From Catelliglobosispora koreensis DSM 44566 (GTDB lineage: Bacteria > Actinomycetota > Actinomycetes > Mycobacteriales > Micromonosporaceae): DNA of 64,000 nucleotides. The position numbers were made by a program, and so were the translations under genes. How positions within the stretch are numbered: the stretch's first letter is position 1; each line of letters begins with the position of its first letter. Below, one piece after another: positions 12,381 through 21,077 of the stretch. Under the pieces are notes generated by a model, which saw only the letters and a program-made list of their open reading frames with translations, searched no databases and had not been told where the DNA came from. The DNA lies in the NCBI RefSeq assembly GCF_000379685.1, contig NZ_KB903261.1, forward strand, positions 97 to 64,096, read 5' to 3'.

Positions 12381-12608
12381 ACCGCGACTCTAAACCGGTT
12401 CTGGCGTGGCCGTCACCACGGTTTTCGCCTGACCGCCTGCGAGCACACAATCTTGCTCCAGAACTCATTCGGCATGCTTGTAACCTCAGCGACAGTCCAG
12501 AAACGACAGTTGGGCCTCAGCGACGGCATCGGGGCAAGTTTCAGCTGCCACACTAAATCCGACGTGTCCTTACGTGTCAGTCAACTGCTCCCAGACTAGG
12601 ATGCCGGG

Positions 12609-13025
12609 GTGTCCGTTGACGTCGGGGTAGCTGATCTAATCCGCAGCTACGTTCGCCTGCGCGACGCAGCCGACAGTACTGCTGGTGACACCGCGTTCTT
12701 ACTGCTCTTCTACGGCGTGGAGTGCGGTCTGAAGGCAGCCTGTTTAGGCAAGAAGGGTAGAGGTGCACGGAGTACCCGAGACCTTCCCCCAGATTTGCGA
12801 AACCATGATCTACGTCGGTTGGCTAAGGAACTTAGGCTCGACAGCAGCCAGACACAGCAATTGCTGGCGTGCCGACGCGCGCACACGGAGCGCGAACGTG
12901 TCGAACACGATGACCTACATCAGGCATGGCGCTACGGGGCAGCTCTGAACTCTCAGGACGAGGAGCGTGCAGTGGGAGCACTCAAAGTTCTCAGCGACTG
13001 GTGTCGGAGGGAGCACAACCGGTGA
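12609..13025 (+). CDS. Small HEPN-like protein coupled to the KGGTGR ATPase
   Basis: 138 aa from a GTG at 12609; a TAGGAT box about 8 nt upstream would give a leaderless or nearly leaderless message. The second helix (LLLFYGVECGLKAACLG) resembles the core HEPN helix, and R-E-R-V-E-H (about residues 99-104) is an R-x4-H catalytic-type motif. Its TGA overlaps the GTG of the large ATPase by 4 nt, so the two are made together. Best guess: a HEPN toxin or regulator acting with the ATPase. Confidence 0.55.
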   Translation: MSVDVGVADLIRSYVRLRDAADSTAGDTAFLLLFYGVECGLKAACLGKKGRGARSTRDLPPDLRNHDLRRLAKELRLDSSQTQQLLACRRAHTERERVEHDDLHQAWRYGAALNSQDEERAVGALKVLSDWCRREHNR

Positions 13026-15796
13026 CTACAGAAGATGCCCTGGCGATTCCCGATCACCTCTACACATGGGTAGATATCGACGAGTACTTCGCTGCGCTAG
13101 CCGCACGTGGGCAATGGGAAACATGGCTGCTTGAGGTCGACGCATACTGGGACTCGGTTGAGTTCACAGTCGCTGATGGGACGCCGGAGGACACCGTCTG
13201 GGAGTGGCTTACATCTCGGCTTGGACCCCTCACGGTCGATGCCTCGGGGCAAGCGATTCTCCTTGAGTCAGTGAACGGTGCAGGTCAACCATTGCCTGTG
13301 CGCCTACGGGAATCAAGTGAGGTGCCGCCACCGAACCGGCGACCTCAATGGAACGAGCGCCGCATCGTTCCGCAATTGGTCGACTCACTGGAACCTCCGG
13401 CTATCGATCGGTTTTCATTTGACGTACAGATTTGCGCCTTCCACTCGTTCAAAGGCGGCACGGGTCGCACCTTGCATTGCCTTGCGTTAGCGCGGGAACT
13501 GGCCAACCTGAGACAGAACCAGCCGATGGATCGAGGCCGTGTTCTTCTAATAGATGCAGACTTCGAGGCGCCTGGCATCACCTGGATGGTTTCGTCACAA
13601 GGGAATCGGCTGGATTTTTCGCTAAAAGACTTGCTCGCCTTGTTGCACGGCTCGCCGACAGGCGACATTAGTGGCGCCGTTGCTCTAGCGCGGAAATTCC
13701 TGGCCAACCAGGAGCTAGGTGGCATCGTCGTACTGCCCGCGATGAGAGATCCGATGCGGCTAAGTCCACTCCGGATCGAGCCGGGAGATCTTCTCACCCA
13801 CCAACGTTCTCCGTATTTCCTAACCGAGGCCCTAGCGGAAGTAGCCAATGCTGTTGGCGCCGATACGGTTTTGATCGATCTACGTGCTGGAACTAGTGAG
13901 CTGAGTGCTCCAGTGCTTCTAGACCCACGAGTTCACAGGGTCTTCGTAACCACCGTGAGCGATCAATCTGTGAGGGGCACCGGCCACCTGATCCGCGAGA
14001 TCGGCCACCGGGCGCCATCACGCCTCTCCACTGACCCCGCATGCTCGGTCCTGATTACCCAGTTCCAAGAAAAGGAACATAGCTCACACCTGTCAGCGGT
14101 GACGGGCGAGTTGGCGGACGCTCTTGCGAGCACGGTTCGCGTCTTGCCTGCTTTGGACGGTGTGGCGGGCGGGACAGCCAGCGACAGCAGCGCAGTCGAC
14201 CGAGACGTTGCGACCCAACCGATGAGTAGTCCATTTGATTCACGGTTATTGGCCTTGCCCGCAACATGGGACGAGATGTGCGACCTGATCGGCAGGGTCG
14301 AGTTGCCCTCCGTCGTATCGCGCCTGGCTCATACGCTCCGTCCACCTACAGCGCCTAAGGGCATCTCGACAGAAACGCCCTTTGGTGATGATCTTGCAGC
14401 CGCCCGGCAAGCTCTCCGCGAGTTGGCTGAACGCCTCGTTTACGCGGAAAGTGCCACGGGAGACGACGACTTTCTACCCACAGAGGCCCTAACAAATTTG
14501 GTGTCAAAGCACCGCACCGAAGCGCCAGTCGAGGTCGTGGTTGGCGCCAAGGGGTCGGGCAAGACCTTCACCTATCTTCGGATGTGTCGACAGGGAAACT
14601 GGGCGCAGTTCGCCGAAGCCGCTGGTGTCAGTGGGGTCGAACTTGCTGCACCCATATTGCCGGTCATGGCATCGCAACATCTTGTTGATAGCCTCAGGGA
14701 ACAGATCGTCGATGTTCAGCATCAGTCGGCCAACCTGCTCACTAACTCCACACCGGCGACGTTCCTGGAGCTTCGTGATCTTATTGTCGAGTCACTCGAC
14801 CAAGATCTGAATGACGTCGCGTGGCGAAGAGTTTGGCTTACTTGTCTTGCCCGCGCAGCTGGGCTAAATACGACTCCCGCGACAGTCGAACAGGATCTTA
14901 CTGCCCTGGCGCGCGACCACCGCGTCGTCTTCGTCCTGGACGGCCTTGAGGATCTATTCCAAAGGTTTAGTACTGACGCGAGTCAGCAGCGGGCGCTCCG
15001 CGCTCTCCTTACTGGATGCCCGGAGTGGCTCCGCTCTCTCCGTGGCCGCCCGCTCGGCCTCGTCGTATTTGTCCGCCGAGACCTGGTGCTGAACTCAATT
15101 CAGCAGAACACGGACCAGTTCTTCGCCCGTCACCAGGCATATGAATTGCGCTGGAACCGGACCGAAGCCCTCCGATTGGCCACCTGGGTATGTGATCGTG
15201 CCAGTGTAATTCGGATTGGCGATGGCGAGGACACCAGAACCGCCAGCGCACAAGCCCTGTCGATGATCCTTACGCAGGTATGGGGCCAGAAGCTGGGTTC
15301 TGATTCGTCTCGTGAGGCACGCTCAGAGGACTGGTTCTTCGCGGCGTTGTCGGACTTTAATCTGCAGATCCAAGCTCGTGACATTGTCTCGTTCCTGTTC
15401 GAAGCTACCGGCAATGCACTTGAGGATGAGAGGATCGCGGCTCGTTGGAATGACCGTCTGCTGCCACCGACAGCAATGCGGCGAGCGCTCCCTGCATGCA
15501 GCAGAGAGAAGATACGAGCCATCTCCCAGGAGAATCCACCGGTGGGAGAACTCTTCCGTCGCCTACGGGAGGTTCCGGAGGACGTCAGAAAGGTGCCGTT
15601 CGTATTGGAGACCGTAGGTCTAAGTGCGACCGATGCCCGCCTTCTAGAAGCCAACGGAGTTCTCTTCCGCGAAGAGGACCAGTATTGGATTCCGGAAATC
15701 TACCGTCACGGGCTTGAGTTTGGAGTCACGGGAACGGGACGGCCGCGGGTTCTCGCAGTAGCCAAGCTGATTCGACGGCGGAATGACTCGGCCTAA
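13022..15796 (+). CDS. KGGTGR-variant MinD-like ATPase with a second P-loop domain
   Basis: 924 aa from the GTG that overlaps the preceding stop (GTGA). After about 120 residues without known motif comes FHSFKGGTGRT (P-loop lysine about residue 144) and VLLIDADFEAPG (about 175), a MinD/ParA-type NTPase with a Gly-Arg variant of the usual KGGVGKT. A second P-loop, VGAKGSGKTF, sits about 507-515, with a Walker B VVFVLDGLEDLF about 635, making a STAND/AAA-like module, followed by a helical C-terminus. KGGVGR-type ATPases occur in NTP-dependent bacterial conflict systems. With the HEPN partner this looks like an uncharacterised defence unit. Confidence 0.7.
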   Translation: MTTEDALAIPDHLYTWVDIDEYFAALAARGQWETWLLEVDAYWDSVEFTVADGTPEDTVWEWLTSRLGPLTVDASGQAILLESVNGAGQPLPVRLRESSEVPPPNRRPQWNERRIVPQLVDSLEPPAIDRFSFDVQICAFHSFKGGTGRTLHCLALARELANLRQNQPMDRGRVLLIDADFEAPGITWMVSSQGNRLDFSLKDLLALLHGSPTGDISGAVALARKFLANQELGGIVVLPAMRDPMRLSPLRIEPGDLLTHQRSPYFLTEALAEVANAVGADTVLIDLRAGTSELSAPVLLDPRVHRVFVTTVSDQSVRGTGHLIREIGHRAPSRLSTDPACSVLITQFQEKEHSSHLSAVTGELADALASTVRVLPALDGVAGGTASDSSAVDRDVATQPMSSPFDSRLLALPATWDEMCDLIGRVELPSVVSRLAHTLRPPTAPKGISTETPFGDDLAAARQALRELAERLVYAESATGDDDFLPTEALTNLVSKHRTEAPVEVVVGAKGSGKTFTYLRMCRQGNWAQFAEAAGVSGVELAAPILPVMASQHLVDSLREQIVDVQHQSANLLTNSTPATFLELRDLIVESLDQDLNDVAWRRVWLTCLARAAGLNTTPATVEQDLTALARDHRVVFVLDGLEDLFQRFSTDASQQRALRALLTGCPEWLRSLRGRPLGLVVFVRRDLVLNSIQQNTDQFFARHQAYELRWNRTEALRLATWVCDRASVIRIGDGEDTRTASAQALSMILTQVWGQKLGSDSSREARSEDWFFAALSDFNLQIQARDIVSFLFEATGNALEDERIAARWNDRLLPPTAMRRALPACSREKIRAISQENPPVGELFRRLREVPEDVRKVPFVLETVGLSATDARLLEANGVLFREEDQYWIPEIYRHGLEFGVTGTGRPRVLAVAKLIRRRNDSA

Positions 15797-15975
15797 TTGG
15801 AACGGGTCGCAGCCAGGGCATCACGCCCTGCCAACTCCATGCGAAAGCATAGTCTGGGCTTGAGTCGACGTGGGGCAGTTCTCCAGTCGTTCATCCCGTT
15901 GCTTGGCAGTCACTGACGATTGTGGAGCGACCTAACGCCTTTGAACACGACACGTCGGCGTTTCAGTTCAGAATA

Positions 15976-16006
15976 GGGCGGACCGGTTTGGAGACCGGTC
16001 ACGCCC
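15976..16006. terminator. Stem-loop between convergent genes
   Basis: GGGCG-G-ACCGGT pairs with ACCGGT-CA-CGCCC around the 6-nt loop TTGGAG. It lies between the 3' ends of the ATPase gene and the XRE-ImmA gene, which converge. There is no clear T-run, as is common in actinobacteria. Confidence 0.6.
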
Positions 16007-16015
16007 TGGTTCGCA

Positions 16016-17206
16016 CTATCTGATCAACTTCAAAGTCGGTCGGGTGTCTTCCATCCCCAACAGCGTTCGTAACCGGGGCAGCGGCCACGCAAGTTCGTTC
16101 GCCAGCTCAAGGAGCGAGGTTCCATTCTCGCTTGCGAGCTCGAAGGCGCGACTAAGCAGGACCGGGCGTTCACCTGGAAAACCGATGATGGGTTCTGGAC
16201 GGAATGCACCACGGCCGCGCATGATGGCTAGCCGCTGATAGGCGCGTGTAGCGGTTGAATCTGAGAACAGACCAACCTCTCGGCACCGATACAGCAAGCT
16301 CTTCACGGACACCCCCCAGATTCGCTGAAGTTCTGACAGCGCAGCAAAATCCACCCTTCCCGGCAAGCTAGGCACAATGCTCGCGTGAGGGGTTAAGAAC
16401 TCGGCAGCAAAAGCGTCGGCCTCACGTTCCTGACGCGCATCGCCGGGGATAGCGTCGCCATGAAGGACAAGGTGACCGAGTTCATGGGCCGCAGTGAATC
16501 GGTGCCAATAAACATCATCTGCCCGATCGCGCGTGATGACGACAATTGGCCGCGGCAGCCGCGATGTAGAGAATGCATCGACCGTGGCTACATCGTCATC
16601 AGCCAACGGAACAAGTGCCGTAACAATGCCACGGTTCTCGAGCAAACGAATGAGGTGAGGGATCGGTCCGGCACCGAGGCCCCACCTTGCGCGGAGTGCC
16701 CTTGCGGCCTCCTTCGGGTCGTCCGGTATCTCAGTGCCCGTTTCGACTTCCCCAGCAGCAAAGCCAGGAAGGTCGACCGCAGGAAGTCTTATGCGCTTCT
16801 CAAGTGCATGAGTAAGTTCCCATAGTTGCTCCACGAACGCGACAGCCTTCGCTCGCTGGTAAGACCGTGTCGCGCGTAGGTGCCGAAAGTGCGCAGCGGC
16901 GGCGTCAAGGTTTGCGTGGGGCCGACCAGTTGTGAAGAAAGCTATTGGGACAGCGAGTACAGCTGCGAGCCGTGGCAGCAGGTCCGGACGTGGCTTACTA
17001 CTCCCCGACTCGTACTGCCCGACGGCTGCAGGCGTAACGCCGATAGCTTCTGCCAGGTCCTTCTTAGTTATACCGGCCAGATACCGAGCCTGCCGTAAAC
17101 GAGCGGGGTCAAAGAGGCTTGCTATTTCGCCTGGCCCGGACGACGAGGGCCCCCGCTGATCCATCTCGTCGTCGGGCACAAGGCGTAGCTGCTCAAATTT
17201 GTTCAT
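16016..17206 (-). CDS. XRE regulator fused to an ImmA/IrrE metallopeptidase
   Basis: 396 aa. Residues about 35-90 form a Cro/XRE helix-turn-helix (ARYLAGITKKDLAEAIGVTPAAV-GQYESG). Residues about 215-285 hold the zinc-peptidase motif H-E-x-x-H in AAHELGHLVLHGD, with a downstream Glu in QEREADAFAAEFL. Such proteins cleave repressors or antitoxins in response to a signal and are frequent on mobile elements. Its ATG lies 3 nt after the stop of the upstream 280-aa gene. Confidence 0.88.
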   Translation of the reverse strand: MNKFEQLRLVPDDEMDQRGPSSSGPGEIASLFDPARLRQARYLAGITKKDLAEAIGVTPAAVGQYESGSSKPRPDLLPRLAAVLAVPIAFFTTGRPHANLDAAAAHFRHLRATRSYQRAKAVAFVEQLWELTHALEKRIRLPAVDLPGFAAGEVETGTEIPDDPKEAARALRARWGLGAGPIPHLIRLLENRGIVTALVPLADDDVATVDAFSTSRLPRPIVVITRDRADDVYWHRFTAAHELGHLVLHGDAIPGDARQEREADAFAAEFLTPHASIVPSLPGRVDFAALSELQRIWGVSVKSLLYRCREVGLFSDSTATRAYQRLAIMRGRGAFRPEPIIGFPGERPVLLSRAFELASENGTSLLELANELAWPLPRLRTLLGMEDTRPTLKLIR

Positions 17207-17209
17207 CTC

Positions 17210-18052
17210 TCACGTTGAGCGTTCTTCGCTGCGACCAGAGTCTTGGGCATGATCAGGTATACCAGTCTGCTGCGAAAGCGCCGGCTCATCTAGCGGCGCG
17301 TCATCGAAACGGGCGACGGCGGTCGCGTTGGCTTGACCTGGTATAGGTGCAACCTCAGAGAGGTGACCGCTCCACATACGCCCTTCCGGAATGGGCAACA
17401 TTTCGTAGGAAACCCATTCAAGTTGACCATCGCCTCGAAGTGCAGCTTCCCCCCAATAAGCTGCAAGCAGCCCACCTTCTACGTTGCAAGCAAAGGGCAC
17501 CAGCACAAGCTTCGTGTCCAGGCCAAGTCGTTCAAGTGTGGCTTGCACGACGGCTGAGGCATGGTCCGCATCATCGAAGTCGGCATATAGCTGTGGCTGG
17601 CTCCAACTCGGCTCAGCTCCGATACGTTCTATGAGTCCGCGCGCGACCTTACCGAGTTCACGGACTACTCGTGGATCCTCCAGCCGCACCGCAAGCTGGT
17701 CAGCGAATCGGAACGGGAGAAGAATCGTTCCGTTGACCACTGCCAGCTCGTAGAAGGTTCCTGGAACACGGACGAAACTCACTCCGTCAATGTCGCGGAG
17801 ATACTCCACAACGGACTCGTACTGCTTGACGTACCGAGTGGCCCCGAAGGTGATCTTCTTTTCCGTCTTGGCTGCTTCGTGAGCATCTACCGCATCACTA
17901 ACCGCAGCTGCGAGCGCCTCCGGCAGGAGGCGCCGCAGTATCGCGGCATGTTCGACTCCGAAACGTTCATCAGCCCATCCGGACTGCCACGGCGCTTTAC
18001 CCACGCCCCACCCCACCTGAAGGATCTTTATTTTCCTACAGTGGACAAGCAT
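17210..18052 (-). CDS. Unknown protein paired with the XRE-ImmA gene
   Basis: 280 aa from ATG 18052; a GTG about 13-17 codons further in has a better purine-rich leader and may be the true start. No membrane segment, signal or familiar motif was found. The sequence is a soluble mixed alpha/beta protein with VVEYLRDIDGVSFVRVPGTFYELAVVNG and a polar tail. It ends 3 nt before the ImmA-type gene, so the two form one unit; it may be the substrate or partner of the peptidase. Confidence 0.6.
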   Translation of the reverse strand: MLVHCRKIKILQVGWGVGKAPWQSGWADERFGVEHAAILRRLLPEALAAAVSDAVDAHEAAKTEKKITFGATRYVKQYESVVEYLRDIDGVSFVRVPGTFYELAVVNGTILLPFRFADQLAVRLEDPRVVRELGKVARGLIERIGAEPSWSQPQLYADFDDADHASAVVQATLERLGLDTKLVLVPFACNVEGGLLAAYWGEAALRGDGQLEWVSYEMLPIPEGRMWSGHLSEVAPIPGQANATAVARFDDAPLDEPALSQQTGIPDHAQDSGRSEERST

Positions 18053-18212
18053 AGGGACTTTAGTTTCTTGCCGTCAAGCGTCACGCGCGCATGTCGCATA
18101 GCGCTCACGTCTCAGCCCCACGACGGCCGAACCGCTCCCATCGCGACTATCTCCGCTCCGCGGCCGAAATCACGGGCGGCAGCGCTTAAGTTGGATATTG
18201 GGGGCCAAGGCA

Positions 18213-19502
18213 TCACTTTGGTGTCCCATCGGCGAGGATCTGGGCGAAGCCGGTGTGCGGCACGAGAACCTCGGGGATTCGGAGACTGCCGTCGTGCTGT
18301 TGGTATTGCTCAAGAATCGCCACCAGCGTCCTGCCGATGGGCAGGCCGGATCCGTTGAGTGTGGCGGCGAAGCCTCGTTTGCCTTCGCTGTCGCTGTACC
18401 GGATTCCGGCGCGGCGTGCCTGGAAGGTTGAGCAGTCGGAAACACTTGAGATCTCGCGGTAGCGCCCTTGGGTGGGGATCCATACTTCGAGGTCGTAGGT
18501 GAACTGCGCGGCGAAGCTGATGTCTCCAGCCGCCAGAGCGACGACACGGTACGCAAGTCCGAGTTCCCGAAGGCACGTTTCGGCATGGCTGAGCATGAGT
18601 TCCAGCTCCTTCGTGGAGTCGGCCGGCTCACAGATCCTCACCAGCTCGACCTTGGCGAACTCGTGCATGCGGATGAGCCCACGAGTGTCACGACCGTAGG
18701 AACCGGCTTCCGATCGAAAACATGGAGTGTGTGCCGTGATGGCGATCGGGAATTGATCGGCGCGGAGCGCTTCTCCTGCAAAGAGATTCGTGAGAGGGAC
18801 CTCAGCCGTAGGGATCAGGAATAACTCTCGGTCACCCACGGAAGTCTTGAAGAGATCTTGCTCAAATTTCGGGAGCTGGCCAGTGCCGGTCATGGTCTTA
18901 CGGCTAACGAGTGACGGGACAGAGTGCTCGACGTAGCCGTGGCGTCGCGTATGCAGTGTCAGGAAGTATTGTGCCAGCGCACGTTCGAGCGCAGCACCAG
19001 CTCCTTTTAGGACAGCGAACCGCGAACCTGAGAGCTTCGCTGCGGCGTTGAAGTCGAGGATCCCGAGGCGCTCACCGAGGTCGACGTGATCCAGGGGCTC
19101 GAAGTCGAACGCGGGCGGCGTTCCTTCACGGCGGATCTCGACGGCGAACTCGTCGCTGTCGCCATCAGGGCACCGGTCTTCAGGCAGGTTCGGGATCTCC
19201 AGAAGCACGTCTTGGAGTGCGGCTTCATGCCGCTCAAGCTCAGCGTCGAGCTCCTGGATCTTCGTCTTGAGCGCGCGTCCCTTTTCGGCGAGTTCTTCCG
19301 TAGGCTCGCCGGCTCGTGCAGCAGCGTTGACCGCGGCGGCGAGCTGCTTGCTTTCTGACCGGGCTGCATCTACGGCTTGGATGGATTGACTACGAGATGC
19401 GACCAGACTGCCCAGCCGTTCGATGTCGAGACTGTAGCCGCGGCGGGCAAGGCGGCGGACTGCCTCAGTGGCAGGATCGAGGAGGTGTCTCGGGTCGTGC
19501 AT
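18213..19502 (-). CDS. serS: Seryl-tRNA synthetase encoded on the element
   Basis: 429 aa from ATG 19502 with GGAG upstream; an in-frame TTG at 19517 is less likely. The protein is complete: N-terminal coiled-coil tRNA arm (about 30-105), class II motif 2 (TPCFRSEAGSYGRDTRGL) and motif 3 (TLNGSGLPIGRTLVAILEQY). It should charge tRNA-Ser. A housekeeping copy is expected elsewhere, so this is probably a dedicated or resistant copy. Extra SerRS genes occur in natural product clusters (VlmL in valanimycin biosynthesis; the resistant SerRS in albomycin producers). It is the last gene of the eight-gene operon. Confidence 0.92.
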   Translation of the reverse strand: MHDPRHLLDPATEAVRRLARRGYSLDIERLGSLVASRSQSIQAVDAARSESKQLAAAVNAAARAGEPTEELAEKGRALKTKIQELDAELERHEAALQDVLLEIPNLPEDRCPDGDSDEFAVEIRREGTPPAFDFEPLDHVDLGERLGILDFNAAAKLSGSRFAVLKGAGAALERALAQYFLTLHTRRHGYVEHSVPSLVSRKTMTGTGQLPKFEQDLFKTSVGDRELFLIPTAEVPLTNLFAGEALRADQFPIAITAHTPCFRSEAGSYGRDTRGLIRMHEFAKVELVRICEPADSTKELELMLSHAETCLRELGLAYRVVALAAGDISFAAQFTYDLEVWIPTQGRYREISSVSDCSTFQARRAGIRYSDSEGKRGFAATLNGSGLPIGRTLVAILEQYQQHDGSLRIPEVLVPHTGFAQILADGTPK

Positions 19503-19559
19503 GTCATCTCCATCCAAATTGGTGAGCAGCCATCTAGGCTAGTACACAACGATGATCAT

Positions 19560-20147
19560 CTAGCGGATTAATGAGAGCGCCCGCTGGCCGCCATCGATCA
19601 ACTCGCACAGGCGGCCATCAGAAAGCGGAATTGCAGTCACATACGGCGCTTCAGGCAGATCGAGCGCGAGCAGTGGCCGGTCCACCATGAGCTGCATCAG
19701 CGCCGAGATCATGAGCCCGTGGCCAACGATCAGACGAGGCCCCGGTAGGTCAAGGCAACGCGAGAGCCCTTGCAAGTAACGGCCGATGGCCGTGGACCTG
19801 GCTTCGCCTCCCTCGGGGGCTGCGTGAGGGCCGGACGCGCCGAGCCAATCGCCGTACGCCATCCAGGGCCCACCATCGAACACCCCATAGTTGATCTCAT
19901 TGAGGAGCGGCTCGACAACTATGTCGGTCGGGTGCTCTCCCAGCAGGAGTCCGGCCGTTTGCTGGGCGCGTGGAAACTCCGACGTGATGGTGCTGGCGAT
20001 AGCTGATACCCAGCCCGACCGTGCCTTCTGCTGGCACTGCGCGATCCCCGCTGCGTCCAACAGGATCGGTTTCGCTGGATCGCTGCTGGCGATGTAGCGA
20101 GCGCTGGCGTCAGTGCGGCCATGTCGCATGAGGTAGCTGATCGTCAT
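19560..20147 (-). CDS. Histidine phosphatase family protein
   Basis: 195 aa. The catalytic R-H-G motif is at the start (YLMRHGRTDAS, about residues 7-10) and the second His is in RLIVGHGLMISALM. This fits the phosphoglycerate-mutase-like branch of phosphatases. The ATG abuts the kinase stop with no gap. Placed directly after a small-molecule kinase homologue, it may remove the phosphate that the kinase adds, but the substrate cannot be read from the sequence. Confidence 0.85.
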   Translation of the reverse strand: MTISYLMRHGRTDASARYIASSDPAKPILLDAAGIAQCQQKARSGWVSAIASTITSEFPRAQQTAGLLLGEHPTDIVVEPLLNEINYGVFDGGPWMAYGDWLGASGPHAAPEGGEARSTAIGRYLQGLSRCLDLPGPRLIVGHGLMISALMQLMVDRPLLALDLPEAPYVTAIPLSDGRLCELIDGGQRALSLIR

Positions 20148-21077
20148 TCAGGCCTCCAGGCTGCCCAGGATCTGCTGGCTCGTCAAAATAGCCCCAAGGC
20201 GATCCGCGACTTGCCCGTCACTGGTATTGAGGTGGTGGCGCAGGCTGTCAGTAGCGATGACTGCTGCCCAGAGCTTGGTGGCGGCAAGCTCACTGGCCTG
20301 AAGCCGTTCCACAATGGACAGCCGCCGTCCGAAACCCTCGTCTTGGTAGAAGATGCACCAGAAGGCCCAGTCGTAGGCTACCGGGCCGATCAGGCCTCGT
20401 GGGTCGATGAAGGTCGGATGGCCTGACCCGCTGAACAGCACGTTGTCGGCGTAAAGGTCTCCGTGGAGCATGACGGTATTCGAGATCTCGACGGCGGCAC
20501 GCCTACCTCGGCCAACGACGGCGTCCACGAGGCTTTCCCCGAGTACATCCGCTAGGCGTTGTGATTGGCTGACGAGCGGCAACATCCGCTCTCTGAGGTC
20601 GCGAGCCAATTCAGGCACGTGGTGCTGTGGCCTGGCGGATTTGCGGTGCAGGACCGGGAGGCGCATCGCGGTTCTGACTTCGTGGTCTGGGGGTCTGGCG
20701 GCGCCGCCTGCTGTGGAGCCGACGATCGGTAGTAGGAGTAGTCGGTCACCGTCGTTGCGTGCGGAGACCGCAGCCGCTCCCTCACCGTTCCAGTGATTCA
20801 GGGCTGCGGCTTCGCGGCGGTACCTCGCGTTTTCGGGAATGGCCTTGATGATGACGGGTTCACGTTCCGCCGTGTGTCCCTGGGCAAGAATTGAAGTCCA
20901 TCCCCGGTCGTACCAGCCAGCAAGGTCGATGCCCCAGTCGATGGCCGCCTGGTGGATCACCACCGGAATCTGCTCGATCCAGTCCTTGATAGCTGGCCCG
21001 TAGAACGAAATTAGACGGTCTTGGGTCGCCTGCGGGATACCAGTCTCGTCCATGCCCGTGTAACTATCGTTTGGCAT
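20148..21077 (-). CDS. Aminoglycoside/hydroxyurea kinase-like phosphotransferase
   Basis: 309 aa from ATG 21077, which overlaps the end of the AlaRS-like gene by 14 nt. The catalytic loop is HGDLYADNVLF (about 215) and the metal-binding motif is FIDPRGLIGPVAYDWAFW. The latter is closest to the APH(6)/hydroxyurea-kinase branch (StrB-like). The N-lobe Lys is in PVIIKAIPEN. In this operon it could be a self-protection kinase or a biosynthetic kinase. Confidence 0.82.
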   Translation of the reverse strand: MPNDSYTGMDETGIPQATQDRLISFYGPAIKDWIEQIPVVIHQAAIDWGIDLAGWYDRGWTSILAQGHTAEREPVIIKAIPENARYRREAAALNHWNGEGAAAVSARNDGDRLLLLPIVGSTAGGAARPPDHEVRTAMRLPVLHRKSARPQHHVPELARDLRERMLPLVSQSQRLADVLGESLVDAVVGRGRRAAVEISNTVMLHGDLYADNVLFSGSGHPTFIDPRGLIGPVAYDWAFWCIFYQDEGFGRRLSIVERLQASELAATKLWAAVIATDSLRHHLNTSDGQVADRLGAILTSQQILGSLEA

